This document shows, in pieces, positions 35,210-46,815 of a DNA stretch of 64,000 nt. Source of the stretch: Pleurodeles waltl (taxonomy: Eukaryota > Chordata > Amphibia > Caudata > Salamandridae). The position numbers and the translations under genes were made by a program. Each line of letters starts with the position of its first letter. Position 1 is the stretch's first letter. The stretch covers positions 843,895,978-843,959,977 of the forward strand of contig NC_090437.1 of the NCBI RefSeq assembly GCF_031143425.1. The letters are read 5' to 3'. The notes under the pieces were generated by a model that was not told the DNA's origin, did no database searches, and was given only the letters and a program-made list of their open reading frames with translations.

Positions 35210-38200
35210 TTTTATATACAGCACATTTCCATGTAGATGTGATTCCTTTAGCAGCCTGCACTCTCTAGAGGTGAGACAGCTCTCCTGTGTGAAGTATGCT
35301 TACTCAGCCATACCTACCACTTAATGTTTCTATGGTGGGCACCTGCAATAATTTTAGAAGATTGGAGCTCATTTTACACCAGCAGACTATGACCCAAAGC
35401 AAAAGAGAAAGCCTGAAAGGGAAGAAAGAGAGGTAGGAAAACAATGATGAATGCAGAAAAGGGGATGAAAAAAGAACCTGCAAGAATAAGCAAGTGTAGT
35501 GTTGTGAAATGAAAATATTATAGCCAACCAGCCATTCAGCGATGGGACCCTAATAAAAAGTTTGAGGATCTGTATCTCTGCTTTCACAAATTACACCCTG
35601 CCCCCCAAAATGTCAACTCCAAATTTAGCAGCAGACATCTCTCATTTTCCTTTTGTTGGCATAACTATATCTAAACCACCCTCACATTTACCAGTGCAAC
35701 CTAACAGCTCACCCTTGAATCAGTACAATCAGAAAACTCACACAAAAAATGGACCATACGTTTCACAGTAAAATGTATCAGCTCCACATCAAATAAGTGC
35801 AAGCCACCTAGTATCGAAGGATGGGAACTAAACATGTTTGTGGCGGATCTCCCGCTGTGGGCGTTACGGGCATTTTCTAATATGAACAAAGGTATAGTGC
35901 GAGGGTGGCTGTCAGACAGATTGGGACCTGTATTTTAATGACTTCTTTATGACTTTTGACCAAGCCCAAGAGCAGTATCATGTAGGATCAGAATAATTCC
36001 TGCTGTTTCCTAGGATTGTCCACACTGCACAAGGGATCTGGCCCTCTTTCACTGCCAAGCCACGGGCACATGTCACTGTGAGACTAATGTTGGAACTGTC
36101 CAGAGGCAGACCATTGATAACCCACCTGTACAACACCTTAGTGGTGGATAGCGGGGTGGGCTGGGGGTGACCGCAGACAGGGCCCAGGAGCAATGAGACA
36201 TGAATTGTCTGGATGATTTGACATTGACAGGACATACATGACCCCACATAAACTTACTTAGATATATCCAGAGTCTCCAGCAGCATGTGGCCATTGTGGC
36301 CTAGCGTGTGCAGACTTCCTACACATGACTTGAGGGGTGTCCCTCTGTAGTGAAATTCTAGAGAGATGCATTCTTGTTCTTGATGCGGATCTCAGGGATG
36401 GGGCTAGAGGGCTCATTTAAACTGTGTCTCTTGGGCATTGTCCAACACTGGCAGCCAATGAAAGTGGAGGCTGGAGTGTTTGCACTGGGAGTGGTGCTGG
36501 CAAGGTGATGAATTCCTATACATTGGGTTGCTGCTCAACCCCTAGTAGTGGTGCAGTGGAAGAGGGATTTGATGGAATGGGCAATAGTTGACAAAGTACA
36601 CATTAGACTTACAAGGGAAGATGAGGCAGCAGAGGACGACATAGTGACACGGGGAGAAACCATGAATAAGATGTCAGAGTCCCCAGATTATAGTCCTCAG
36701 TGATATAATGAGGGGGGAAGAGAGAGGAAGGAGTGGAGGTTGGAAGGGGGTGAGAACTGAAAGTACAATATCTGCATACTCTATGTTCAGTGCAATGGGG
36801 AATATGTCTGATGAACCATTGCTCTTCATACATAAGACCCACTTGAGCGGTGAGTTGCTCAGTTGTTTTTGGTGGTTTGTAAAACTTTCAATAAACAGAT
36901 TCTGGAAAAAAGGATGAGAAAGAAATGGTGATAAGGTTAACTCACAGGAAAAGGGCACATGCAATTCCAGCCCCAACTATTACGTTCAGTAAAATATTGG
37001 CCTTCACAAGGAAATATTGTTAGTTTTGTTCTGTGAAAGCCACTCACCTGAATTCCAGGCTTTACGATGGGGTGATGACAATTCCTCAATCCTGGTGAGG
37101 ACTAACATGACTACGATGAAGAGTACATTGTCCTCTCGCAAGTATTCAAGGGGAAGAGGGTTTTGGGATGAGAAAAAGACAAAATACCAGCTTCTGCTTC
37201 GTGGACTACAGAATTGGACAGCTGGACCCTGGACTGCATGTCGTGTTGGGCGTCAGGACTTCTGATTTCTCAAAATACTGAATTCCTCGTTTTCAGGATT
37301 CTGGGCTGCAAAATAAATACTTCATTAATACATTGAACTTGCATAAACTATTGCAAAATTATACATTGTTGACACATTGTGCATACGTTTCTATAAGGCT
37401 AAACAAATCTCTTTCTCTTTTTACAAGCAATGTCCAAACTCAAAAACCATCAACGTGACTAAAGGGCTTATTTGTGTTCTGGTGTAATCTCTTGCCAATA
37501 TTAATTTTGATGAAATTACTCTATTTCCAATCTCCTAATTCTCAGGGGAGTGCTTGTCACAGGAAATATGTCTTCCCTTAATCTGTTTTTTGGGGGTATC
37601 TTGGATTTCCACCCAAATGATAAATAACGCTAGTTCTTATTGTCATAAATTATTTAAAAGACAGATCTCTGTTTTGTTTAATTAAAGTGACTAATCTTTC
37701 TTTACCTTGAGATGAAGTTACTTGCTTGAAAATTTCAGAAGAACCCAAAATGGGTAAATAGAAAAACTACACAAGCGATGAGATGTAGCAAAAGCAAGAG
37801 ACACCACAAACTATACCAGTAATCAGAATCTACACTACACAACATTCCCTGATAAGAACTTTGCACATCATGGACTTGTTATAGTGCCAACATGGTGCAC
37901 TAGAAAAGTCCTACTTGTGCACGGTAACACTGATCTGTGGCCTCTCCAATTCACTGTCACCTCATCCTGAAGGAACCAGCCCTATGTAAGCACATATGAA
38001 TTTTGAATTTTCATCTCATGCATACCATAACTCTGAATTACATCAGTCTGTCATACCTATTAGCATCGCAACAACAAAGCTACCCTGTATTTCTCTGTTA
38101 TAACATAGTATATCGCAAACTTTACAACATCACTGCAGTAGGTAGGTGTGAAAAGGGCAAAGAACAAGACCAGCCTTACCCGGAAGGGTAACATTTTCAA

Positions 38201-39180
38201 AAACTTTAACCTGGTGACATCCAGCACACTTGAATTTACAGAACTACAAAAAAAACTTGTCTTCCTTTCAAAGTAATCAACTCTTCCAAATTTTGTGATT
38301 GGAACTAGTAAATAAAGCACATACTTTCAAATGTTTTGAAAACCTATTTTGTTGTGGTGTGACAGATTTAGATACTACTGCACACAACTGAAATATGTGG
38401 GTAATGGATAAATAAGGAGGATTACACAAGACAGCCCTTATTTGAAGTGAAAAATGCACCCTTGCAGCATGAATGAGAGAAGAAGCAAACATGCAATTTA
38501 TAAAGGTTGGCAAATAAGTGCACATCAATCTGTGGTACTGACCAAATATGAAATGATCTGTTGAAGTTGACAAGCTTAACATATATATATATCGATCCAT
38601 GCACTTTCACAAACATATAGCAATATGTGGAAGCTCAACTGGGACTTAGCTATGAGTGGCAGGCATATAACTCTTTTGTATGATTTAATCCACTAGGGAA
38701 AACTCAGCATTTCATCTTTCCTAGGTCGACAACATGAGTACAACTTAGTTGGACAGCACAACTGCATCCCGTCCAAGCCTAGCAATACACCTGTAGGTTT
38801 AAGGCTTTAGAAGGGATAAAAACACTTGCAGGCTACTAGTGCCAATGCAATTGATACTGATGGGGTCTATCAGAGGTCCTTGGACCTGGGCTGTTGGGGG
38901 CACAAGTCGGAATATCTTGCAACTAAAATCACGAGGAAGATGTGCAGTTTTTAAAGACAGTTTGTGTGGAACTGAAACACTGCACATGGATTTTAGGAAT
39001 GCATGATTTAAATTGTCCTGATCCTTGCAAGTGAGAAGGTAGGCTACTCGTCTGTTCACCCTCTTATCTGGTCACTGGAAGTAACACACCCAGTCTGCTT
39101 ACGTAGGGGAGAGCAGATAGAATAGTCATTGACAGAATTGACAAGGTGGGTCCACAGTGACATGAGCCGTGATTGTCCAC
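35210..39180. other. No gene recognised
   Basis: About 4 kb without identifiable coding, RNA or transposon signals. A short TA run lies near 38580-38592. Single-exon open frames are all below 110 codons and lack motifs. Unrecognised decayed repeats or intergenic DNA are both possible. Confidence 0.4.
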
Positions 39181-39184
39181 AAAT

Positions 39185-39640
39185 GAGGCTTGAAGGCTGA
39201 GACAGGAGTCATGGGAGCACTCACAGGCATCGTGAGGGCATAGACAAGAGGCTCGAGGACACAGACAGGAGGCTCGAGGACACAAACAGTAGGTAAGAAC
39301 ACAGTCAGGGGGCATGGAGGCACAGACAAGATACAAGAACACATAGGCCAGAGGAATGAGGGCACAGACAGGAGGCATGAATAAACAGACGGGAATCAAG
39401 GACACACAGACAGTAGGCAGAAACACACAGACAGGAGGCCAGGACACACAGACAGTAGATAAGATTACACAGACAGGGGGCAAGAACATGAGGCATTGGG
39501 GCACAGACAAGATGCAAGAACACACAGACAGGAGGCATGGGGACACAGTAGGCAGGAACACAGACAGTAAGCAGGAAATCACAAACAGTAGACACAGACA
39601 CACAGACAGGGGTTAAGGACACACAGACAGGGGCAAGAAA
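39185..39640. repeat. 21-bp minisatellite
   Basis: Roughly twenty units of a 21-base motif (typical unit gacacagacaggaggcatga) run head to tail. The period is a multiple of three and the minus strand lacks stops, so an apparent 179-codon frame made of seven-residue Cys/Val/Pro repeats results. It has no features of a real protein and I do not call a gene. Confidence 0.9.
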
Positions 39641-39805
39641 ACACACATGGATTCACCCCAATTATTTTTAGAGAGAAAAATGAAAGCACTCCTGAGGCTG
39701 GGCTTACATCCCCCAACAGTCAAACAAAAGTGACATAATGGGGTGCCTCGGCCAATGGCCAATAGGACAAGGGAGCTGTGACTCAAAAAAGTTTGGGAAC
39801 CACTG

Positions 39806-39928
39806 AACTATATTGTTGTTCCTTTTGTAATAAGAATCTAGTCCGGTGATAAGGTGCACATGCCAATTCACTTGCATGTGGCTTCTGTCTGCCACCCATG
39901 CTCCAACTTCATATACCAAAAATTAAAC
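39806..39928 (+). repeat. Direct repeat, copy 1 (pair with 40058-40180)
   Basis: It shares with 40058-40180 the phrases tattgttgt, aataagaatcta and catgtggcttctg, followed by a tcatata/tcataca...aattaaa end. The two copies are about 250 bases apart and flank the SINE-like segment. Confidence 0.6.
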
Positions 39929-39944
39929 ACAGAGCATTAACCTT

Positions 39945-40060
39945 TGGTATCGGTATTGTGGCTGAAATGGACATGTGAAAGCAGATAACCTGGGCTCAAT
40001 CCTGGCTTCCCAAATTGTGTGATCCTAGGCAAATCTCTCCCTTGTGTTTGACTTAATAGG
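39945..40060 (+). ncRNA. SINE-like segment (tRNA-type promoter boxes)
   Basis: A B-box-like GGGCTCAATCC lies at 39992-40002, with a weaker A-box-like TGTGGCTGAAATGG at about 39957-39970. It is followed by a tail (GTGATCCTAGGCAAATCTC, 40018-40036) resembling the core of CORE/MIR-type SINEs. This supports an old tRNA-derived SINE and not a functional tRNA gene; no cloverleaf is evident. Confidence 0.5.
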
Positions 40061-40180
40061 ATGTATTGTTGTACCATGTAAAATAAGAATCTAGGTCACA
40101 TATAGGATGCACTTGACTTTCATGTGGCTTCTGCCTAAAAGCCACACTCTAACCTCATACAACAAGAATTAAAGACAAAA
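40058..40180 (+). repeat. Direct repeat, copy 2
   Basis: This is the second copy of the block at 39806-39928, diverged at several sites. The pair could mark a local tandem duplication of a SINE unit. Confidence 0.6.
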
Positions 40181-40189
40181 CACTAACTT

Positions 40190-41536
40190 GTGATGTGAAG
40201 CAGGAGAAATAAAGGGATGTCCATTCAGTAGCTGAATTTCACAAAGTGAAAGCAAAAAACCCGCCCATTGAGGGCTGTCACCCTGGTGCATCGCTGTATC
40301 AAGAAGAAGGCTATTGCCCTGTGCAGTGCTGTGACCTTAAGGGACTATGACCCTATGTGCGCTTTATGACCCCAATATGCCAGGAGTGGGCCATGCTGAA
40401 GTGAGAGGGCCATCACCCTTGAGAAGTGTGCAGCCATGAAGGAAAAGCAAGCCAGCAGAGGAGGCAGAGCAATGATTCAACTTTTAGCTACACCTCAGAA
40501 TGTAAAAAGCCCAAATATTTACTTTGGCAGCCTTCTGAACTATCTCCTTCAGGAAAAATAAATATTAAGAAAAAACATCCCACCCACCATCTGGTGGCAT
40601 GCTTCATCATCAGTGTTTTTTCTCAGCTTGGTAGGCCAATACCACCAAGCAGGGCTCAACCATATTTAGGAGCTCCTAGATATTTAATTGTTCTGGTCAA
40701 TTCTGGAAGTTCAGTTGAATTACAAATGATTGTGGGTTAACCCAAATGTATTCAGTGGGAGCCCACACCATTATCAAAAGAAAGGTTATGCCTGCTCATC
40801 TGGAATCCAATGGTTCCGGCATCTCTATTCTGTCAACATGTTTCAGCCAAGTTTCCTATGCCAAACTGGCCACTCTGCCTTCTCTAGGACAACCAGACCT
40901 CCCTACCTACCCTTGTCTCTTACTAAGGGGATGCCGCATAAAAGATGGCATACAGCTCTCGGACTGTTTAAATTCATGAACCTGTAGGATGTTGGAAATA
41001 AGACATATAGTAAAATACATAAACATCCAGCTTACTGGGCAAAACATGTGTGCCCATATTCATAACAAAACATGCACACACTAGTGCACATATATGTGAT
41101 GACCCACTCCAGTGTAGTAGTACACTGCATGCCAGTCAAGGCCACTCATTATTCATAGATGTGTTTTGGTACATGCAAGAGTTACCTCTAGCTTACCCAG
41201 ATATGCAGATTGGTGACACCAGTTTGTGTATATATTACACCATGTCTATATGGGCTTCAATAGGGTCACAATCAGGGTCATCTAATTAACAGATAGGGAT
41301 AATAGTGGCCGCATTAAGGTAAAGGTCATATCACAGTGTTGGTATACAGACCTCAAAACTCGTCTCCTGTGGTCTGTAACAAAATGTGTGACTACAGGGA
41401 AGCGTCTACTCCCTTTGAGCTGATGGGGCACGCATAAGCGCCAAATCTAAGTAAGATAGAGAATACCCCTGCATGTAGGGATACACATCTTAGAATAATG
41501 AGAGTGAGAAGACAAAATGCTTGTTTTTCAAAATGA
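40190..41536. other. No gene recognised; left flank of provirus
   Basis: No motif is supported. The last four bases before the provirus (41537-41540) are CTAA, one copy of its target duplication. Confidence 0.4.
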
Positions 41537-41540
41537 CTAA

Positions 41541-43116
41541 TGATAACGCGTCCAGCCCTTATAAATTAACTGTACCTGGACACGTTGGAGGTCGGTGAAT
41601 CTTTTAACTGAGTCGGGCTCTCCTCATCCTAAAATAGTCGAGTCACTCAGATCAATAATCAGTAACTATTACAATCAGTAATCAATACTCAATTAATAGA
41701 TCAATATAGCACATCAGAAATCAATTACAGTTGGTATTTCGGCGCACCATGACCTTTCAGTCATGAATAAACACACCAGTTTATTAAAGTTAGTGAATTT
41801 ATTTCCCTATATTAACAAAGCTAACACGATGTATATAAGTCTCAAAACCAAATGATATAAGTATATAAACATTACTGGCTGTCCATAACGGCGGAAGAAA
41901 CGCAATCTACGCAAAATCTGGATGATGATACACTCAGTTAGGGCAATGCAAATCACTAATATGACTAACTGTATTTGACTAATTTCATACATTGGTCAGC
42001 ATAACAAGATTTCAATTTAACATGGTACATTGAATGAATACCTCGACTAACCTCTAATTAGCATTGGCATATGGGGCTTTATGCAAAACGAATTTAGTCA
42101 ACACAAATTTGGAAAACTTCTAGCTAGGACCCTATCAAAATAGCAGTTGGTACCTAAAAGGAAAAACACAATGCATAATACATTTATCCTTTCATATTTA
42201 CCAAATACAATCAGCATTCAAGAAAAGTCTTCATCCTTCAGGTACCGGATTGATCAGCATGGGGCAAGTTTCAAAGGGGCAAAGTTAAGGGCAAGCTTCC
42301 TTGCAGCGGCAAGGAGAATGGGGCAAAGTTACTGCATGGGCAAGACGGGGCAAATCAAAGTTAAAGTCTCTAGGGTGAGAATTCTTAAAGTCTCTTTCTC
42401 TCAGATAGAGAAAAGGGCATCAGGGTGTCGTCCAAAATGGAGTCTGGCATCTGGCTTCAAACTGGCATCGAGGAAAATGGCTGACTTCTCTTTGTCCAGT
42501 GGGTTTAAGTAAGAAACATTCCAAATTCTGCAGGGTCTTCCATTGGAGGGTTCATAGGTTGGCTTCAAATTGTCCAATGAAAATTGTCTTTTACTAGCGC
42601 TCATTTATGCATACACTGTCCTTGGGGCCTTGGAACACAAGTTGTAACATGGGTTGCCAATTATTTTACTATCTGTACCTTCATTGTCCGCACCTGCAGA
42701 CTGACCTTGTATCAAAGGGGATGAAACCGGCCTAGTACGAAACCTTGGAGATAAGTGTATCAGTCAGCTCTACTGGAAAAATACAACTTCAAGCAAGAAT
42801 ATATGTTTCATTAGTTCAAGGAAAAGCCACGCAGTTAGAATTTGAAACCAGGCAACTAGGCCAAAGCCTGTACTAAATTTAAGCTAAGCAAAACAGTTTT
42901 CAAACAAGAAATCATGGCATACATTTGCAATTATGACGGATTACTACATTTTCAATACTCCATGATTAATAAAGCTCGTTTACAATGATGGCGAACTACC
43001 CCGAGGGCACAATTTCCCTCGTACATTATTTTCTTTACTAAAATCACACTACATTATACGTTTTGATTACACGATATGTATGAATATATGTTGGACCCTC
43101 TTATTCTGCATCATCA
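41541..43116 (-). repeat. 3' LTR of provirus
   Basis: In sense orientation it starts TGATGATGCAG next to the polypurine tract and ends GCGTTATCA. The ends form an imperfect inverted repeat (TGATGACGC / GCGTTATCA, as read in the other LTR). Compared by eye with the LTR at 54147-55721 I count about 22 differences, including one single-base indel, in about 1576 bases, or about 98.6% identity. Two AATAAA signals lie at sense-strand positions 41803-41798 and 41785-41780. A TATA-like TTTATATAC lies near 41878-41870. Confidence 0.96.
41780..41803 (-). terminator. Candidate polyadenylation signals in 3' LTR
   Basis: Two AATAAA hexamers on the minus strand (41798-41803 and 41780-41785) lie about 70 to 90 bases downstream of a TATA-like run near 41870-41878. 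That spacing would give a short R region of roughly 65 bases and a U5 of about 240. The layout is inference; no transcript end is visible in sequence. Confidence 0.5.
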
Positions 43117-43127
43117 ATCCCTCCTCT
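43117..43127 (-). other. Polypurine tract
   Basis: On the minus strand AGAGGAGGGAT lies directly against the TGATGATG start of the 3' LTR. An uninterrupted purine run at this place is the primer for plus-strand DNA synthesis in retroviruses. A single terminal T precedes the LTR. Confidence 0.9.
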
Positions 43128-43155
43128 GATGACTAATTATGTCATCACATCAAAT

Positions 43156-44841
43156 CTACCCACAAATTTTGTTCCATAAAAATTCTGTATAGTAATTTGG
43201 CACTTCAGTCAATTCCCTTTTTCTTTTAGTCCCTTTTGACTTTTCTCTATATATTTCCACCATTTTGTTCTCTATTTTCTCTTCTCTTTTCCTTTTGTTC
43301 CTTGCTTTTAACATTTTGATAGCTTTCCATATTCCCCAAGAGCCTAATAGAAAAATCAATATTATTAATATTCCCTTTACTATTTTTAGTAACAATCCGT
43401 TCCAAACGTTGCTGAGCCAATTTCCCACAGAAGCAAATCCTTTTCCAACTTTCTCCCAAACTCCTGGTTCTTTCAATTCCTTTAAATCTACACTTTCATT
43501 AGTTAAATTTGTAATCATCGTCCTAATTTTCCCACTGCTGTCTGGTATATATGTACAACAGTGACGTGTACCAAGCATTTTGCAAACGCCGCCATCCTTT
43601 GCTAAAAGAATGTCTAAGGCAAGCCGATTTTGAAGAGTCATAGCTCTTTCTGCAGCGAGTTCAGCATCCATCAGGATTATAGCTCCTGAAAACTTAGTCA
43701 GCATGTTATCCACAATAGTAGACAGCTTTCGTATTTTGATTGAATTCAATATGACTCCCACTGAAGGAATCAATGCTCCAAATATATCTCCTACCACACC
43801 AGAAGCTGTCTCTCTCTTCTGAACATGATGTGATTCAGACAGCTTTGGAAATTTCGTTAAGTCATCCAGTTGGTAAATCTTTGGGAACACTATTCCCAAG
43901 TAACATCTCCCATACCATCCTTTAGGAAGACGATAATAGGCGTTGAGTCCACAAATATAATATATCCCAGGAATAACTGGGTCTTGTCCATTCAGCACGA
44001 ACGTCCACTTAGGTTGAAACAAAAACGTATGTTTGCATTCACTCGTTCCCACAAAAACTGTGTCATAGTATGATTTATGTCTATGTATACAAAATCTCCC
44101 TACATGCAATGTATCTAAAGCTATTTTCCCTTGTGTCTTTATTGCGGCAAAAGCATAGTTATCTACGGATGTCCTTTTGTGTAATTCCTTTTCTAATTCC
44201 TCCTTCATTTCTTTCCTCCTATCATCAGTGCGGTCTAAGAAGTTTATCTCTACCTGTGAAAGCAAGCATGTAAGGTTCTCTCTATGTGCGTGTGCTGTGT
44301 GAAAAGGTGACAACGGCTCAAAGAATTCTCTCATTAATTTGAAATAATAATCTCTAGCTATTTTACTCAGGTACTCACTTATGGGGACATATGCAAATGT
44401 AACATCATAATTAGAGTAAAAATAATGAATGTACGTCTGACCATAAAATCTGGACGTTATTATACTACATGTAATTCCGTAAGTAAGAGGCATGCTGTGA
44501 TACGTTACCCCTTCCACTACTGAGGTAGGTATTTGTGTACACACATAACAATCTTTCGCATCCATGGTCTCAACATACTCACTCAGCAAGCGATAGAAAA
44601 CGTTAGATGAAAGTTCCTTCTTATCATGCAAATGTCTCTCGTCTCGTTCGAGTCTCTTCAGAGCTGTTAGTTCAGTAACAATAGTAGGTTTAGAAGTAGA
44701 AGCATCATTCGTCTCACTCTCATTTTTACCATGCATTCCAAGAACTATTGCTACAATGATTAGTACGCATGCGGTTATTAAACCTATACATATGTATTTA
44801 CAACACTTCATTTTACGCCCCTGTGTAGTGAAGCTAGTCAT
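43156..44841 (-). CDS. env: Envelope glycoprotein, open reading frame intact
   Basis: From the ATG at 44841 the frame runs 561 codons to the stop at 43156. The frame is also open upstream to 44919, but without ATG. Residues about 17-35 form a hydrophobic signal or signal-anchor segment. A CYVC (CXXC) motif lies near 98-101 in the surface subunit. A basic QKR cleavage site near 341-343 is followed by a hydrophobic fusion-peptide-like stretch (348-366). A heptad-rich region and an immunosuppressive-domain-like segment (about 403-420) lead to a C-X7-CC motif (420-429). The transmembrane helix is near 482-508, followed by a basic tail of about 53 residues with YTEF. Four N-X-S/T sites are seen. 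No stop or frameshift interrupts it, unlike gag and pol. Whether it is expressed is unknown. Confidence 0.93.
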   Translation of the reverse strand: MTSFTTQGRKMKCCKYICIGLITACVLIIVAIVLGMHGKNESETNDASTSKPTIVTELTALKRLERDERHLHDKKELSSNVFYRLLSEYVETMDAKDCYVCTQIPTSVVEGVTYHSMPLTYGITCSIITSRFYGQTYIHYFYSNYDVTFAYVPISEYLSKIARDYYFKLMREFFEPLSPFHTAHAHRENLTCLLSQVEINFLDRTDDRRKEMKEELEKELHKRTSVDNYAFAAIKTQGKIALDTLHVGRFCIHRHKSYYDTVFVGTSECKHTFLFQPKWTFVLNGQDPVIPGIYYICGLNAYYRLPKGWYGRCYLGIVFPKIYQLDDLTKFPKLSESHHVQKRETASGVVGDIFGALIPSVGVILNSIKIRKLSTIVDNMLTKFSGAIILMDAELAAERAMTLQNRLALDILLAKDGGVCKMLGTRHCCTYIPDSSGKIRTMITNLTNESVDLKELKEPGVWEKVGKGFASVGNWLSNVWNGLLLKIVKGILIILIFLLGSWGIWKAIKMLKARNKRKREEKIENKMVEIYREKSKGTKRKRELTEVPNYYTEFLWNKICG

Positions 44842-44862
44842 GATCTGTATAGAATCAGAAAG
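44842..44862 (-). promoter_or_regulatory. Candidate env splice acceptor
   Basis: On the minus strand, CTTTCTGATTCTATACAG lies immediately before ATCATG, three bases upstream of the env start. A pyrimidine-rich run ending CAG just before the env ATG is what a subgenomic env mRNA needs. A possible donor, AG/GTATGA, lies in the leader near 53975-53982. Neither is proven by sequence alone. Confidence 0.5.
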
Positions 44863-45079
44863 TTGAAGACACTTTATCAAAACGGATTTGCAGATATTTA
44901 CAAAGCTGAACGAGTTCAATGTTCACACAGTTTTCTTTAGCAGCTTAGTCTCTTATCGGTTAGCAGCGTTGTCTCAAGATCGGTTTCAAAGTCAATCAAG
45001 TTAGCAATGTCTTAGCCTTTTGAAAAGTCAATCAGGTGATCAATACCTTTAATCGGTAATGTTCATGAAGTTTTATTTC

Positions 45080-46815
45080 TCATGTGCCATAATGAAGTTC
45101 TGCCTCTTCGTTCTCGAGACTGAGGGATACGAATTCGTCTGACCAATCGTTATTGGCTAAGTATGCCCACTCCGGACCAGAATATCTTTTGCTCGGTATC
45201 CTTTTTCTTTTCAATTTTGCATCTGTCTTTGATTCTTTCTCGCTGTTACTTTCTTCTTTGGCCAAGTCTTTCTCTTCGCTTGGTGCTGCTATTGCGTCAG
45301 ACACTTCCTTTCTTTTCTCTTTCACTCTTGGCCCTTTGCTGTCGTTCAACGTTTCTCTAATTCTTCATTTTACTGGCAATATGCTTTGTCTCCTTTTTGC
45401 ACTGGGTCCACTTGAGGGACCTGCAATCTCTTCTGAAGGAGTTTGAGCAGTTTCGTTCTGTTCTGCCTTGTCCCCTCCTTCTGGGGAGTCAATCGGGTTT
45501 TCCTTTTCTTTTCCTGTATCGCCTGCTTCTGGGAAAGCCCTCCTCTGATCAGGCTCTCCTGCTTCTTCACCTGTTTCGAGCCCTTTGTCACCGTTTCTTT
45601 CTTCAGGCTCTTTGTCACTTTCAGCTGTTTCAGGCTCTTTGTCACCTTCCGGGCCTTCGTCACTCTCTGAGGCTCCTCCTTGGTCTTCCCCAAATGAATC
45701 AATTGCTTCGTCCTCAGAGATTATTTCTCCCTCCTCTATTTCTGCCTGTTCGCTTCTAGTTCCCTTTCGCTCTGTCTCGGCGCTTGGCACTTTGTTATCG
45801 GACACTGGTGATTTCAGCGCTTCAACTTCTTCATCTGTGGGACACAATACCCTCTTTGTGTGACTGGCGTGAATCCAGTTGGGAACTCCCGCACACTTCA
45901 CAGCGGTGGTAGTCGTCAGAATCACTTGAAAAGGTCCTTTCCAACGGGGTTCCAAACATGACTTCCTCACGTGCTTCTTTATCACGACCCAGTCACCTGC
46001 TTTCAGGGCGTGTCCTGGACCTTGGATCGGTGGCAAGGTGGTCGCCTCCACCTGGTGAGAGAAAGAGCGGACCACATCAGCTAGACCTTTGCAGTAGTCC
46101 AACACCATATCATCTGTAATATTCAAAAGAGCATTTGCAGGAACTGCTGGAAGTCTCATAGCTCTGCCCATGAGGATCTCGTGCTGGGACAATCCAGTCT
46201 TTCTGTCAGGTGTGTTTCTCATTGACATTAGCACCAAGGGCAATGCGTCAGGCCATTTTAAGTTTGTTGATGCACATATTTTCGCCATCCTTGATTTTAA
46301 TGTGCCATTCATTTGCTCCACTAGACCTGAGGCTTCAGGGCGGTAGCTACAATGCAACTTTTGCTCAATGTTCAGCGCTGCACAAAGTAATTTTATTACT
46401 TCGTTATTGAAGTGACTTCCCCTATCTGATTCTAAGGAGATCGGAAATCCGAAACTTGGTATTAACTCTCTCAAGAGTAGTTTTGCAACTGTGAGACTGT
46501 CATTTCTGCGTGTAGGGTATGCTTCAATCCAGTGACTAAAAATGCACACAACCACCAACACATACTTCAAGCCTCCATGCACAGGCATCTCAATGAAGTC
46601 CATTTGCATCCTGCTGAAAGGACCCCCTGCTCTTCCAATGTGGCTCAAATTTACTACGGTTCCCTTCCCTGCGTTCATCTGTTGACAAATGACGCAACGA
46701 TGGCAAACTGCTTCAGCAACTTGACGGAATTTGGGGTTAAACCAATCAGTTTTAAACAATCTAATCATGGCATCCCTCCCAAGATGAGCTTGTCCATGGT
46801 AAAATCTGTGTCAAA
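45080..46815 (-). pseudogene. pol: pol: integrase with long acidic tail (frameshifted)
   Basis: The frame from 46768 has the Cys pair of the zinc-binding domain (CVIC). The His pair (HGQAH) lies just upstream in the same frame, and the frame is lost near 46800-46815 by a small indel. The catalytic triad is complete and correctly spaced: Asp57 (MDFIE), Asp115 (SDRGSHF) and Glu151 (LVEQMN), a DD35E. A gamma-type C-terminal domain follows (RWKGPFQVIL, HASHTKRV, residues 275-306). Then comes a Glu/Asp/Lys/Ser-rich tail of about 157 residues to a TGA at 45365-45367. The same frame stays open for about 94 more codons to 45080, with the same composition and a KRYSGPEWAYLA segment. That TGA may be a nonsense mutation or the true end. 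Confidence 0.88.

Noticed and set aside
39064..39603. A 179-codon minus-strand frame made of Cys/Val/Pro heptads
   Set aside because: It is the translation of a 21-bp minisatellite whose period is a multiple of three; the plus strand gives a Thr/Gln/Gly-rich frame for the same reason.
39957..40002. Possible functional tRNA gene from A- and B-box-like sequences
   Set aside because: No cloverleaf or anticodon arm can be drawn; a SINE-like tail follows.
45397..45863. Plus-strand Leu/Phe/Ser-rich frames opposite the integrase tail
   Set aside because: Complement of the Glu/Lys-rich acidic tail; composition explains the open frames.
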